DNA of 64,000 nucleotides from QHWT01 sp963755695 (GCA_963755695.1 CAVWLB010000010.1:186001-250000), one strand, 5' to 3'. Counted from the stretch's first letter, positions 18,790 to 27,597 are shown. Program-made: numbers and translations. The notes: a model not told the origin generated them from the sequence alone.

Positions 18790-19347
18790 ATGCGTGTTCT
18801 TGTAGTTTCGACCTTCGCGCTCGCCGTGACGCTGTTGCCCGCCGCTGGTTTCGCGCAGGCCCCACCTGCACAGCAGCCGCCACCTGCGCAGCCGCCGGCA
18901 ACCGGACAGCCACCCACCGGGCAGCCGCCGGCCGGGCAGGCACCAGGAACGCAGCCCGCGACGCCCGCGGCACCAAAGTTGTCGTTCCCGACGCCGGCAG
19001 GCATCCTGCTCGTTCAGGTCAAGCCCGACCAGGCGGCGGCGTTCGAGGAGATGATCGGAAAGCTGAAATCCGCCCTCGCGAAGTCGGACAAGCCGGAGCT
19101 GAAGCAGCAGGTGAACTCGTGGAAGGTCTATCGCGCGAACGAGCCAATGGCGGGCAACACGCTGTTCGTAGTCGTCATCGATCCCGCGATGCCGAACACC
19201 GAGTATCAGTTCTTGCAGGTCCTGAACAACTCGCTAACCCCCGAGGAGCAGCGCTCTCCCGAGACCCAGGAAATGTACAAGCGCTACGCCGCTGCGATTG
19301 CGAACATGAACCGGCTGAACGTGACGCCTGTTGGTGGAGGGCAATAG
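18790..19347 (+). CDS. Proline-rich exported protein, paralogue 1, unknown function
   Basis: 185 residues. Signal peptide MRVLVVSTFALAV...AGFAQ, then a Pro/Gln/Gly stretch (about residues 24-60, units like PATGQPPTGQPP), then a globular domain of about 120 residues (LVQVKPDQAAAFEEMIGKL, SWKVYRANEP, LFVVVIDPAMP). I do not recognise a named family. The alternation of beta strands with the helix after VKPDQ resembles a ferredoxin-like (dimeric alpha-beta barrel) fold, which is an inference. Its stop overlaps the start of a paralogue by one base. Confidence 0.75.
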   Translation: MRVLVVSTFALAVTLLPAAGFAQAPPAQQPPPAQPPATGQPPTGQPPAGQAPGTQPATPAAPKLSFPTPAGILLVQVKPDQAAAFEEMIGKLKSALAKSDKPELKQQVNSWKVYRANEPMAGNTLFVVVIDPAMPNTEYQFLQVLNNSLTPEEQRSPETQEMYKRYAAAIANMNRLNVTPVGGGQ

Positions 19348-20063
19348 TGCGAGCTGCCTGTTGCGCGGTTCTCCTTGCTGCATCGGTCGCTGTCGCCGCG
19401 CCCGCACAGGGCGCGCAGTCGGCACCCGCACAGCAGCCGCCGGCCGGCCAGACGCCGCCGTCCGCTCAGCAACCGGCCGCCGGTCAACAACCGCCCGCCG
19501 GTCAACAACCGCCCGCCGGTCAACAACCGCCCGCCGGTCAGCAGCCACCAGCCGGTCAGCCGCCGGCAACCGGACAGCCTCCGACCGGGCAGACCCCGCC
19601 GGCGGGTCAGCAACCGCCGGCGCAGGCCGGTCAGCAGCCGTCGCAGCCAGCTCCTCCCGCCCGATCGTTCTCTTCCGACGCCGGCATGTTTTTCAACAAC
19701 GTCAAGCCGGACAAGACCGCTGACTTCGAGATGATCATGGGGCGGGTGAAGGACGCGCTCGCGAAGAATCCGGATCCCGTGCGGAAGCAGCAGGCCGCAA
19801 GCTGGAAGGTGTTCAAGGCCGTGGAACCAGGCGCGCCGCTTCCCGACGGCGGCCGCGCGGTGCTCTATATCTTCGTGATGGATCCGACGGTGAAGAACGC
19901 CGACTACACGATCACGAAGATACTGGCGGAGGCGTTCCCGAGCGAAGTGCAGGACCTGTACAACAAGCTCGTGGCCTGCTATCCCGCCCAGGGCGGTCAG
20001 AGCATCGTCAACCTGCAGGCGGTGCTGAACATGGCCAGCGCTCAGGGGTCAGGCGGAAAATAA
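19347..20063 (+). CDS. Proline-rich exported protein, paralogue 2
   Basis: About 238 residues from GTG 19347, which shares its G with the upstream TAG. Signal peptide (VRAACCAVLLAASVAV), a longer GQQPPA repeat region (about 30-100), then the same domain as the upstream gene: FNNVKPDKTADFEMIMGRVKDAL, SWKVFKAVEP, LYIFVMDPTVKNADY. The two are clearly tandem duplicates with a repeat expansion in the second. Envelope location is likely; function unknown. Confidence 0.75.
   Translation: MRAACCAVLLAASVAVAAPAQGAQSAPAQQPPAGQTPPSAQQPAAGQQPPAGQQPPAGQQPPAGQQPPAGQPPATGQPPTGQTPPAGQQPPAQAGQQPSQPAPPARSFSSDAGMFFNNVKPDKTADFEMIMGRVKDALAKNPDPVRKQQAASWKVFKAVEPGAPLPDGGRAVLYIFVMDPTVKNADYTITKILAEAFPSEVQDLYNKLVACYPAQGGQSIVNLQAVLNMASAQGSGGK
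19484..19562 (+). repeat. 18-bp coding tandem repeat (GQQPPA)
   Basis: Three essentially identical copies of GGTCAACAACCGCCCGCC, followed by diverged copies (GGTCAGCAGCCACCAGCC and then GGTCAGCCGCCGGC), encode GQQPPA units. Copy number is expected to vary between strains by slippage. Confidence 0.85.
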
Positions 20064-20073
20064 AAAAGGAAGG

Positions 20074-20101
20074 AAGGCGGAAGAGGGAGTACTTCCGCCT
20101 T
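20074..20101. terminator. Bidirectional hairpin terminator
   Basis: A perfect 10-bp stem AAGGCGGAAG / CTTCCGCCTT with an 8-base loop lies between convergent genes ending at 20063 (+) and 20117 (-). A-rich bases precede it (TAAAAAAGG), giving a T-run for the minus-strand transcript. Confidence 0.75.
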
Positions 20102-20116
20102 CTGTCTTCCGTCTTT

Positions 20117-20623
20117 TCAGAATTTCAAGTTAACTCCCGCGTAGAACCGTTGCACCGTCGGGTGCAGCGCGTGTCCCTTCAGCGATAACACCCGGTAATC
20201 GAAACGCAGGCGCAGCGGTCCGGCGAGGTTCATCTTGACGCCACCGCCGACGTTGGCGCCGAAGTTCGTCTCCGAGATGTCCGGCACCGAGAGCGTTTCG
20301 TGGTACACGCCGCCGCCCGCGGTTGCATACGGTTGAAATCCGGCAATCGCAAACGGCGTCTGGACCAGCCCGTTGAACATGAACGTTCGAAGCGCAGGAG
20401 CGAGCTCGGTGAGGTCGCTGAGGTCTTCGTTCGAGTTCGCATATTCGAACTCGAAGCCGACGATCAGCACGCCAGCGCCGGCTGCGAACCCTTTCACCGA
20501 CCGGCTGGAGGGTGTTCCGTTGACGCCGAGGAACGCCGTCAGGTCCGCAAACGCCATCGATGGTGTGAGCAGCACCATCAGAAACGCCGAGAACAAACCG
20601 AGACCGCGGATCGGGATGCGCAT
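20117..20623 (-). CDS. Small outer-membrane beta-barrel protein
   Basis: 168 residues with a signal peptide (GLFSAFLMVLL...AFA), alternating amphipathic strands rich in Gly and aromatic residues, and the C-terminal aromatic signature ending NLKF that BamA recognises. Length fits an 8-stranded OmpA/OmpW-size barrel. No specific function can be assigned. Its 5' end lies 80 bases from the divergent acyl-CoA dehydrogenase gene. Confidence 0.72.
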   Translation of the reverse strand: MRIPIRGLGLFSAFLMVLLTPSMAFADLTAFLGVNGTPSSRSVKGFAAGAGVLIVGFEFEYANSNEDLSDLTELAPALRTFMFNGLVQTPFAIAGFQPYATAGGGVYHETLSVPDISETNFGANVGGGVKMNLAGPLRLRFDYRVLSLKGHALHPTVQRFYAGVNLKF

Positions 20624-20702
20624 GCATCATGGTACCACCGCAACCGCCTCTTCCGATCCGTCGCCCGCGCCGCTCAGGTGCCGCATGATACTCTCGTCTG
20701 CA

Positions 20703-21845
20703 ATGGATTTTCGCCCCACCGAGGAGCAGGCGTTGCTGCGGCGCACCGTCCGCGAATTCGCGGAAGCGGAGATCGGGCCGCACGTCCTGGAATGGGACGA
20801 GGCGCAACATTTCCCGATGGACCTGCTCCCGAAGCTGGCGGCGCTAGGCCTGATGGGGATTCAGTTTCCCGAACAGTACGGCGGCTCGGCGATGTCGGCC
20901 GTCGACTACTGCATCTGCATCGAGGAGATCGCCCGCGTCTGTCCGGCGATCGCGCTCTCTGTCGCCGCGCACAACGGGCTCTGCACGTCGCACATCGCGA
21001 TGTTCGGCAACGACCAGCAGAAGGATCGGTATCTCCCGCGGCTGATTGCCGGCGAGGTCCTCGGCGCGTGGGGTCTGACTGAGGCTGGTGCCGGCAGCGA
21101 CGCCGCCGCGATGCGGACGACGGCGACCCGCCAGGGGGAGTGCTGGGTCCTCAACGGAGCGAAGAACTTCATCACCCACGGCAGCATTGGCGGGGTGATG
21201 GTGGTGATGGCGATTAGCGATCGGACCAGCGGGCACCGTGGGATCTCGGCGTTCGTCGTCGAGCACGGCACGCCTGGCATGCGTCCCGGCAAGAAAGAGA
21301 ACAAGCTGGGGATGCGTGCGAGCGACACGAGCGAAGTCGTCTTCGAGGACTGCCGCGTGCCGCGGACGCAGTTGCTTGGGCAAGAGGGTCAGGGTTTCAT
21401 CAACACCCTTCAGGTGCTCGATGCCGGCCGGATCGGCATTGCGGCGCTGTCCGTCGGCCTCGCGCAGGGGGCGTATGAAGCCGCCCGGGGTTATGCGATA
21501 GAGCGGCGTCAGTTCGGCCAGCCGATCGCCGCGTTCCAGGCGATCAAGTGGAAGCTTGCCGACGCGGCTACCAAGATCGAGGCGGCGCGGTTGCTGACCT
21601 ACCGTGCGGCGTACCTCAAAGAGCTGGGGACGCGGACCACGCGCGAATCGTCAACGGCCAAGCTCTATGCCAGTGAGATGGCCGTGCGCGTGGCCGAAGA
21701 TTGCGTGCAGATCCACGGCGGCTACGGATTCGTGAAGGATTATCCGGCCGAAAAATACTTCCGCGACGTGAAGCTGCTGACGATTGGCGAGGGAACGAGC
21801 GAGATTCAGCGGCTCGTCATCGCGCGCCAGCTGCTGGGACAGTGA
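20703..21845 (+). CDS. Acyl-CoA dehydrogenase
   Basis: FAD enzyme that introduces the alpha-beta double bond in acyl-CoA, passing electrons to ETF (encoded at 62.8 kb in this window). 380 residues: N-terminal helical domain, FAD-binding beta domain with AWGLTEAGAGSD, and C-terminal helices with QIHGGYG and the catalytic Glu in IGEGTSEIQR. I choose ATG 20703 because MDFRPTEEQ is the usual family N-terminus; ATG 20685 would add six residues. The chain-length specificity cannot be read from sequence. The location beside MeaB and the epimerase suggests short- or branched-chain substrates leading to propionyl-CoA. Confidence 0.92.
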   Translation: MDFRPTEEQALLRRTVREFAEAEIGPHVLEWDEAQHFPMDLLPKLAALGLMGIQFPEQYGGSAMSAVDYCICIEEIARVCPAIALSVAAHNGLCTSHIAMFGNDQQKDRYLPRLIAGEVLGAWGLTEAGAGSDAAAMRTTATRQGECWVLNGAKNFITHGSIGGVMVVMAISDRTSGHRGISAFVVEHGTPGMRPGKKENKLGMRASDTSEVVFEDCRVPRTQLLGQEGQGFINTLQVLDAGRIGIAALSVGLAQGAYEAARGYAIERRQFGQPIAAFQAIKWKLADAATKIEAARLLTYRAAYLKELGTRTTRESSTAKLYASEMAVRVAEDCVQIHGGYGFVKDYPAEKYFRDVKLLTIGEGTSEIQRLVIARQLLGQ

Positions 21846-22816
21846 CCGACTCCGCCACGACCACAACCCGTCCCCCGCTTCCCGAGCGAGTCCTGCAAGG
21901 AGACCCGCGGGCGGTCGCCCGGGCGATCAGCCTGATTGAAGACGAAGCGGCCGAAGCGGCGGAGCTGGTGCGACGGATTTTTCCGAATACCGGGCGCGCG
22001 TACCTGGTTGGCGTCACCGGCGCGCCGGGCGCGGGCAAGAGCACGCTCGTTGACCGGCTGATCGCGGAACTCCGTGGACGCGGGCGAAGCGTGGGAGTGG
22101 TGGCCGTCGATCCGACCAGCCCGTTCAGCGGCGGCGCGATCCTTGGCGACCGAGTCCGGATGCAGGCGCACTTCGCCGACGCCGGGGTGTTCATTCGAAG
22201 CATGGCGACGCGTGGACACCTCGGTGGTCTCGCGCGCTCCACCGGCGAGGCCGCCCTTGTCCTCGATGCGTCCGGCAAGGACACCGTGATCATCGAGACC
22301 GTCGGCGTTGGTCAGGACGAAGTCGAGATCGTGCGCACCGCCGACATCTCCATCGTCACGCTGGTTCCGGGGAGCGGCGACGAGGTGCAGGCGCTCAAGG
22401 CGGGCATCATGGAGATTGGCGACATCTTCGTGGTGAACAAAGCGGATCGCGAAGGCGCGGACCGAACGGTTGCTTCGATCGAGGCCCTCCTCTCGCTCGA
22501 CTCCTTCGGCGACGGACGCTGGCGACCTCCCATCGTGAAGACGGAGGCGACGACGGGGAGGGGAGTGACCGAGCTGGTGGAGGCGATCGATCGTTTTCGC
22601 GCGCACATGACGCCGGTGCAGGGTGAGCGGCGTCGAGCGCGAGCCGAGTGGCGGGTCCGTGAGCTGCTGGCGGATCGCTTCGTGCAGCACGTTCAGGATC
22701 GCGTCCTTGCCGCAGGCGAATTCGATCGGTTGCTCGATCGCATTGCCGCGCGGGAGACCGATCCGTATACCGTCGTCGAGGAGATTCTGCGACGTTCCAT
22801 CCAACCTCGCCAGTAG
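21842..22816 (+). CDS. meaB: MeaB/ArgK-type GTPase, methylmalonyl-CoA mutase chaperone
   Basis: 324 residues from GTG 21842, overlapping the dehydrogenase stop. G-protein motifs: Walker A GAPGAGKST, switch region with PSSPF-like VDPTSPFSGGA, IETVGVGQDE (G3) and NKAD (G4). MeaB proteins gate cofactor loading and protect B12-dependent methylmalonyl-CoA mutase. The next gene is methylmalonyl-CoA epimerase, which supports the assignment. The mutase itself is not in the window. The old ArgK name (arginine transport kinase) is a misannotation for this family. Confidence 0.93.
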   Translation: MTDSATTTTRPPLPERVLQGDPRAVARAISLIEDEAAEAAELVRRIFPNTGRAYLVGVTGAPGAGKSTLVDRLIAELRGRGRSVGVVAVDPTSPFSGGAILGDRVRMQAHFADAGVFIRSMATRGHLGGLARSTGEAALVLDASGKDTVIIETVGVGQDEVEIVRTADISIVTLVPGSGDEVQALKAGIMEIGDIFVVNKADREGADRTVASIEALLSLDSFGDGRWRPPIVKTEATTGRGVTELVEAIDRFRAHMTPVQGERRRARAEWRVRELLADRFVQHVQDRVLAAGEFDRLLDRIAARETDPYTVVEEILRRSIQPRQ

Positions 22817-22836
22817 GCCCGATCTCGAGGTCGGGC
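22817..22836. repeat. Hairpin GCCCGA...TCGGGC before the epimerase gene
   Basis: A 6-bp stem around TCTCGAGG, starting on the last base of the MeaB stop codon and 28 bases before the next ATG. No U-tract. Same class as the hairpins at 2636, 44897, 56965 and 61431. Confidence 0.55.
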
Positions 22837-22864
22837 AGGCTGCGAGCTGGCAGCAGTAGGTGCG

Positions 22865-23284
22865 ATGAAGGCGACATTGGATCACATCGGTATCGCTGTG
22901 TCGGATCTGGATGCAGCACTGGCGTTCTATCGCGACGCTCTCGGGCTCGAAGTGGAAGCCCCCGAAGACGTCGCGTCGCAACGCGTGCGCGCGCATTTCA
23001 TCCCGGTGGGGCAGTCGGCGCTCGAGCTCCTGGAGGCGACTGCGGAGGACTCGCCGATTGCAAGATATGTCGCGACGCGCGGACCGGGATTGCACCACAT
23101 CACGCTTCGCGTCGACGACATCCACGCGACGCTCGCCCGGCTCAAGTCGCGCGGCGTGCGGCTGATCGATGAGTCGCCGCGTCCAGGCGCACACGGTTCG
23201 CTGGTCGCGTTCATTCATCCGTCGAGCGCGCATGGTGTGCTGGTGGAGCTGAAAGAGCAGTCAACAGCTGGCGGTCAGCGGTAA
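22865..23284 (+). CDS. mce: Methylmalonyl-CoA epimerase (VOC family)
   Basis: Interconverts the (R) and (S) epimers of methylmalonyl-CoA in propionate metabolism. 139 residues with two glyoxalase-fold modules. The four expected metal ligands can be placed: His in LDHIGIAV (residue 7), Glu in LELLEAT, His in LHHITLRV, and Glu in GVLVELKE. Length and order match characterised epimerases, and the MeaB neighbour supports it over lactoylglutathione lyase. Confidence 0.92.
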   Translation: MKATLDHIGIAVSDLDAALAFYRDALGLEVEAPEDVASQRVRAHFIPVGQSALELLEATAEDSPIARYVATRGPGLHHITLRVDDIHATLARLKSRGVRLIDESPRPGAHGSLVAFIHPSSAHGVLVELKEQSTAGGQR

Positions 23285-23345
23285 CGCAAGCGGCCAGCTA
23301 CCAGCAAACCGCGAACCGCGAACCGCAAGCAGTAGACTGATAATC

Positions 23346-24209
23346 GTGAACACCATTCAGATTGGCATCATCGGCGGCAGCGGACTGTACGACATGGCCG
23401 AACTGACCGATCGCGAAGAGCGATCGGTCAAGACGCCGTTCGGTGATCCGTCGGGTCCTTATGTCATCGGCACGCTCCGCGGGAAGCGCGTGGCGTTTCT
23501 CGCAAGGCACGGGATCGGCCACCGCTACATGCCGACCGAACTGAACTACCGGGCCAACATCTACGGGATGAAGGCGCTCGGCGTGGAATTCGTCATCTCG
23601 GCAAGCGCGGTCGGTTCGCTGCAGGAGCGATACGTGCCGCAGCATCTCGTGATTCCGGATCAGTTCTTCGATCGTACCAAGGGTCGCGTCAGCACCTTCT
23701 TCGGAAACGGCCTGGTGGCGCACGTCGCCTTCGCCCATCCGGTCTGCGGCCGACTCGGCCAGGTCGCGTACGACGCGTGCCGCGCCGCCGGCGCCACCGT
23801 GCACAGAGGGGGAACCTACGTCTGCATGGAAGGCCCGCAGTTCTCCACGCTGGCCGAATCGAAACTCTATCGGTCGTGGGGCATGGACATCATCGGGATG
23901 ACGAACCTGCAGGAAGCCAAGCTGGCGCGAGAGGCGGAGATCTGTTACGGGACGATCGCGCTGGTCACCGACTACGATTGCTGGCATCCGGAGCACGACT
24001 CGGTGACGGTCGACATGATTGTCGCCAACCTGGTCGCGAATGCGAAGACGGCGCAGGCGGTCATTGCCGAGGCCGTGTCGCGCCTGCCTTTCGAACGAAC
24101 CTGCGCGTGCGCCAGCGCGCTCGCGCATGCGATCCTCACGCGGCCGGACGTCGTGCCCGAGGACACCAAGCGCGCGCTCGCGCCGATCGTTGGGAAATAC
24201 ATGAAATAA
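23346..24209 (+). CDS. mtnP: S-methyl-5'-thioadenosine phosphorylase
   Basis: Cleaves methylthioadenosine to adenine and methylthioribose-1-phosphate. 287 residues from GTG 23346. Family motifs: IGIIGGSGLYD, ARHGIGH, YRANIYGMKALGV, SASAVGSL (MTAP-type Ser/Ala rather than the PNP pattern), and CMEGPQFST. The substrate-specific segment GMTNLQEAKLAREAEICY is typical of MTAP. A PfkB nucleoside-type kinase follows 190 bases later. Confidence 0.93.
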   Translation: MNTIQIGIIGGSGLYDMAELTDREERSVKTPFGDPSGPYVIGTLRGKRVAFLARHGIGHRYMPTELNYRANIYGMKALGVEFVISASAVGSLQERYVPQHLVIPDQFFDRTKGRVSTFFGNGLVAHVAFAHPVCGRLGQVAYDACRAAGATVHRGGTYVCMEGPQFSTLAESKLYRSWGMDIIGMTNLQEAKLAREAEICYGTIALVTDYDCWHPEHDSVTVDMIVANLVANAKTAQAVIAEAVSRLPFERTCACASALAHAILTRPDVVPEDTKRALAPIVGKYMK

Positions 24210-24400
24210 TCGGGGGGCGAGTGGCGAGGAGCGAGTGGCGAGGGGCGGGGCGAAGGGCGAGGGCGGGGTACGACGCAGCGAGACGCGAGGAGCGATATGC
24301 CTGGTACCGCTCGCTCTCGCCGCTCCTCGCCCTCGCCCTCGACCTCTCGCCCCTCACCTCTCGCCCCTCACCTCGCCTCGCATCCGCTTGACGGAGGTCC
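24210..24400. repeat. GC-rich mirror array GGCGAGGAGCGAG / CTCGCCCCTC
   Basis: GCGAGTGGCGAGGAGCGAGTGGCGAGGGGCGGGGCGAAGGG units in the first 70 bases are mirrored by CGCTCCTCGCC, CTCGCCCTCGACC and TCTCGCCCCTCACC (twice) from 24300 to 24375. The two halves could fold into a long imperfect hairpin. Same architecture as the AT-richer arrays elsewhere but with different words. Confidence 0.78.
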
Positions 24401-25342
24401 ATGTCCATCGTTGTTACCGGTTCGATTGCCTTCGATTACCTCATGTCATTTCCCGGCAAGTTCACCGAGCACTTCCTGCCGGAGCACATGAATCGCGTCA
24501 GTCTCAGCTTCCTCGTGGACACGATGGACAAGCGTCGGGGCGGATGCGCGCCGAATATCGCCTACACGCTGGCGCTGCTTGGCGAGAAGCCGCGCCTGAT
24601 GGCGACGGCAGGGCAGGACTTCGACGACTATCGCCGCTGGCTGGAAGCGGCGCGCGTGGATACCTCGCTCGTCAAGATCGTCCCCGACAAGTTCACGGCG
24701 TCGTTCTTTTGCAGCACCGACGTCGACAACAACCAGATCGCATCCTTCTATACCGGCGCGATGGCCAGCGCCGGAGAGCTTTCGTTCCGGACGGTCAAGG
24801 ATTGCCGGTTCGCAATCATTTCCCCGAACGATCCTGGAGCGATGCTCCAGTACGCGGAGGAGTGCCGGACGCTGGGGGTCGCGTACATCTGGGATCCGGG
24901 CCAGCAGTGCGCGCGCATGTCCGGCGACGAGTTGCGCGACGGGCTCGTCGGCGCCGCGATGGTCATCTGCAACGATTACGAGTTCGAGCTGCTCCGGCAG
25001 AAGACCGGCTTCGACGAAGATGCAGTCGTGGAGCAGGGCGGTGCGCTGGTGATCACCCGCGGGGAGCACGGGTGCACGATCAGGGAAGGCGGGCACCAGG
25101 TGGCAGTGCCAGCGGTCCCCCCTCATCGCCTCGTGGATCCAACAGGCGTTGGGGACGCGTTCCGCGGTGGCCTGTTGAAGGGACTGGCGGTTGGTGCGGA
25201 CCTCGAGACGTGCGCCCGACTCGGCAGCGTTGCCGCGGCCTACGCGTTGGAGCACCTCGGCGGTCAGAGCCACGCATATACGTGGGATGAATTCCGCGAT
25301 CGCTACGAGGCGCGGTTCGGCGCACTGGCACGAATCGGATAA
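24401..25342 (+). CDS. PfkB-family carbohydrate/nucleoside kinase
   Basis: 313 residues, ribokinase fold. N-terminal TGSIAFDYLMSFPG, the GG motif with RRGGCAPNIAYTLALLG (substrate site), and the C-terminal PfkB signature DPTGVGDAFRGG with the catalytic Asp. The closest group by motif is the bacterial adenosine kinase-like one (FL-MD-RGG-APN). Lying after MTA phosphorylase, a purine- or ribose-salvage role is plausible, but the substrate is not settled by sequence. Confidence 0.85.
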   Translation: MSIVVTGSIAFDYLMSFPGKFTEHFLPEHMNRVSLSFLVDTMDKRRGGCAPNIAYTLALLGEKPRLMATAGQDFDDYRRWLEAARVDTSLVKIVPDKFTASFFCSTDVDNNQIASFYTGAMASAGELSFRTVKDCRFAIISPNDPGAMLQYAEECRTLGVAYIWDPGQQCARMSGDELRDGLVGAAMVICNDYEFELLRQKTGFDEDAVVEQGGALVITRGEHGCTIREGGHQVAVPAVPPHRLVDPTGVGDAFRGGLLKGLAVGADLETCARLGSVAAAYALEHLGGQSHAYTWDEFRDRYEARFGALARIG

Positions 25343-25527
25343 GTGCGCGATACTCCACGACGGGAGTCATTGGCAGATCGGTCACCGCGGGCGGTTCGTC
25401 TTCCACACTCGGTAAGAAGTGCTTCCGTGACGTGACGCGGACCCGCCGCCGTGGAGATTCCCTATGAGTTGCAAGGTGCGCGATCCGGAACGTCCCTTGC
25501 AGCCCGCCCCGGCGGAGGCTGGAAGTT

Positions 25528-26521
25528 GTGACACGCCTGATCCTCGTCCCTGCTTTCCTTCTCGCCGCCGCCCCGCTCGTTGCGCAGTCCGGTAGCACCT
25601 CGGATATACAGACTCCTACGTTCCGCAGCGGCGCCAGCCTGGTGTCGCTGAACGTGACCGTGATGGACGGCAGCGCGAAATACGTCACCGGCCTCCAGTC
25701 CGGCGACTTCGCCGTTTTCGAAGACGGCGTGAAGCAGGACGTGCGATTCTTCGAGTCGACCGCCGTCCCGGTTGACTTGTTCGTGCTACTCGATACCAGC
25801 GCCAGCATGACCGATCGCATGGATGTGGTTCATGAGGCGGCCATTGGGTTTTTGCGGACGCTGCGCGGCGGCGATCGCGGCGCGGTTGTGTCGTTCAGCG
25901 ACACCGTAACCGTCGTGCAGCCGCTGACCGAGGATCGATCGCTGCTCGAGAAGGCGATCGAGTCTACCCACGCGCACGGCGCGACGGCGCTGAACAACGC
26001 GATTTACATCGCGCTCAAACAATTCGGTCAGCAGGCCAAACAGGACGAGGCCGTCCGCCGCCAGGCCATCGCGGTGTTATCGGACGGCGAGGATACTTCC
26101 AGTCTGGTGTCGTTCGACGATGTGTTGGGGCTGGCGAGAAAGATGGGAGTCTGCATTTACACGGTCAGCCTGCAGTCGAAGTCTTCGGGTGAGCGCCAGG
26201 CGCAGGAAGGGATGCGGCGGTATTTTTCCGAGTCGGACTACTCGATGAAGATGCTCGCGCGAGAAACCGGCGCACAGTCGTTCTTCCCGGCGCTGGTCAC
26301 CGAACTGAAGGGCGTGTACGCCGCGATCGCGGCGGAGCTCGCGAGCCAGTACCTCGATTGGCTACGTGCCGGCCAACAACCGCAATGATGGCCGGTTCCG
26401 ACGGGTCGTCGTGCAGATCACGACGCGCCCCGATCTGAAGCCACGCACGCGGCCCGGCTACACCGCCGAGGGCGAGAGCAAAGCCGCGCCGGACCATTCA
26501 CCAGGCGGCGGCCAGCGCTGA
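25528..26521 (+). CDS. Secreted VWFA-domain protein of the Acidobacterial type (one frameshift)
   Basis: Starts at GTG 25528 with a signal peptide ending LVAQS. Residues 30-75 are a beta module (LVSLNVTVMDG, DFAVFEDGVKQ), followed by a von Willebrand A domain with the MIDAS motif DTSASMT and the second Asp in LSDGEDTS. The frame breaks at 26352/26353. Removing one C gives ASQYSIGYVPANN and continues 55 residues to TGA 26519-26521, matching the usual family end (VQITTRPDLKPRTRPGY). Extracellular adhesion or interaction role; exact function unknown. The architecture is abundant in Acidobacteria. Confidence 0.85.
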
Positions 26522-26547
26522 CTCCCGCTCGTCTTCTCGTTCTCGGG

Positions 26548-27003
26548 TTGCTGCTGTGGGTCACGGCGATCTTCGTCGCGCCGCTGGCGATTGATTCGCC
26601 GGTTCCGGCGGTCGCGCGAGCAGCCGCGCTGGTATACGCGGCTGGCGGCCTGGTGTGCCATCAGCGTCCCGAACGATCCTTCCAGATCCACGGTCGTCAG
26701 CTCGGCGTTTGCGCCCGTTGCACGGGGCTGTACCTGTCGGCGCTTGCCGCGGGCCTGCTGGCACTCGCACTGGGCGCCGCCTCGATCACCGCGTCGCGAG
26801 CTCGCGGCTGGCTCGCCGTTGCCGCGCTTCCAACGGTGATCACCGTCGGGCTCGAACTGGCAGGAATGGCCTATCCATCGAACGTGACGCGGATGCTATC
26901 GGCCCTGCCACTTGGCTCCGTTTCGGCGTGGCTGGTGATTGCGACCGTCACTGCGGGGCGAAAGAGGGCGGTCGGAGGAAGCTCCGCAGGCATTGGGTTA
27001 TGA
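26548..27003 (+). CDS. DUF2085 membrane protein
   Basis: About 151 residues from TTG 26548; a few codons upstream are also open, so the start is approximate. Three or four membrane helices. The conserved motif CHQRPERSF followed by LGVCARCTGLY is diagnostic of DUF2085 proteins, with one Cys-His pair and a CxxC that may bind a metal. No biochemical function is known. Begins just after the restored end of the VWFA gene. Confidence 0.8.
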   Translation: MLLWVTAIFVAPLAIDSPVPAVARAAALVYAAGGLVCHQRPERSFQIHGRQLGVCARCTGLYLSALAAGLLALALGAASITASRARGWLAVAALPTVITVGLELAGMAYPSNVTRMLSALPLGSVSAWLVIATVTAGRKRAVGGSSAGIGL

Positions 27004-27015
27004 TGGCGTGATTGC

Positions 27016-27427
27016 ATGAGCAGTAAATCCACGGCTGCGGAACGAACCCGCGCGGCAACCGAACCCGGCATCCTTGCGCTCGTCGTCGTGCTGGCCTGGC
27101 TCGTCCCCGGCGCCGGACATCTCTGGCAGGGCCGACGGCAGAAGGGGATCATTTTTCTCCTGGCGCTGCCGCTGATGTTCGTGGTCGGTCTCATGCTCGA
27201 CGGCCGTTTGTTTCCGCTCGAGGTGGCTGAACCGCTGGTGTTCCTCGGCGCGATAGCCGACAGAGGCATCGGCGCTGCCGTTCCTTCTCGCACGGTTCAT
27301 GGATGCGGGCGCGGGTCTGGTGACGGCGGTCTCGTACGAGTACGGCAACACCTTTCTGATGACTGCCGGGCTGCTGAACTTCCTCGTGATCCTCGATGCC
27401 TACGACATCGCAGCGGGGCGGAAATGA
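27016..27427 (+). CDS. DUF6677-like small membrane protein (one frameshift)
   Basis: Starts MSSKSTAAERT, with helices at LVVVLAWLVPGAGHLWQG and IIFLLALPLMFVV. Removing one G at 27259 restores a continuous C-terminus (ALPFLLARFMDAG, YEYGNTFLMTAGLLNFLVILDAYDIA) ending at TGA 27425-27427. The GAGHxxxG motif and the final NxLxxLDAYDIA segment match a small uncharacterised family in Acidobacteria. Uncorrected, the frame would run on into the next gene and make a false fusion. Confidence 0.72.
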
Positions 27428-27597
27428 CCAGTCACTTCTGGATCATGGTGCTGTTCGCCTTCTTCGTCTCGCTCGTCTTTGCCGTGCTGATGCGGGACGA
27501 GCCACGCGAGCAGCTGAAGACCGGTGGCATGATGCTCGGCGGCTTCGTCGTTGTCGCCTACCTGCTCGGCTGGCTGATGTACCCGCTCCCGCTGTAA
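27424..27597 (+). CDS. Small two-helix membrane protein, 57 residues
   Basis: ATG 27424 overlaps the TGA of the preceding gene (ATGA), a typical translationally coupled start. The protein has two hydrophobic helices (about residues 5-22 and 36-55) around a charged turn RDEPREQLKTGG. It resembles no family I can name. It is easily missed because a frameshift fuses it to the upstream frame. Confidence 0.65.
   Translation: MTSHFWIMVLFAFFVSLVFAVLMRDEPREQLKTGGMMLGGFVVVAYLLGWLMYPLPL

Noticed and set aside
23346..24209. MTA phosphorylase as futalosine hydrolase MqnB
   Set aside because: The CMEGPQFST and SASAVGSL motifs are those of the MTAP/PNP phosphorylase family, not of the MTAN-type MqnB.
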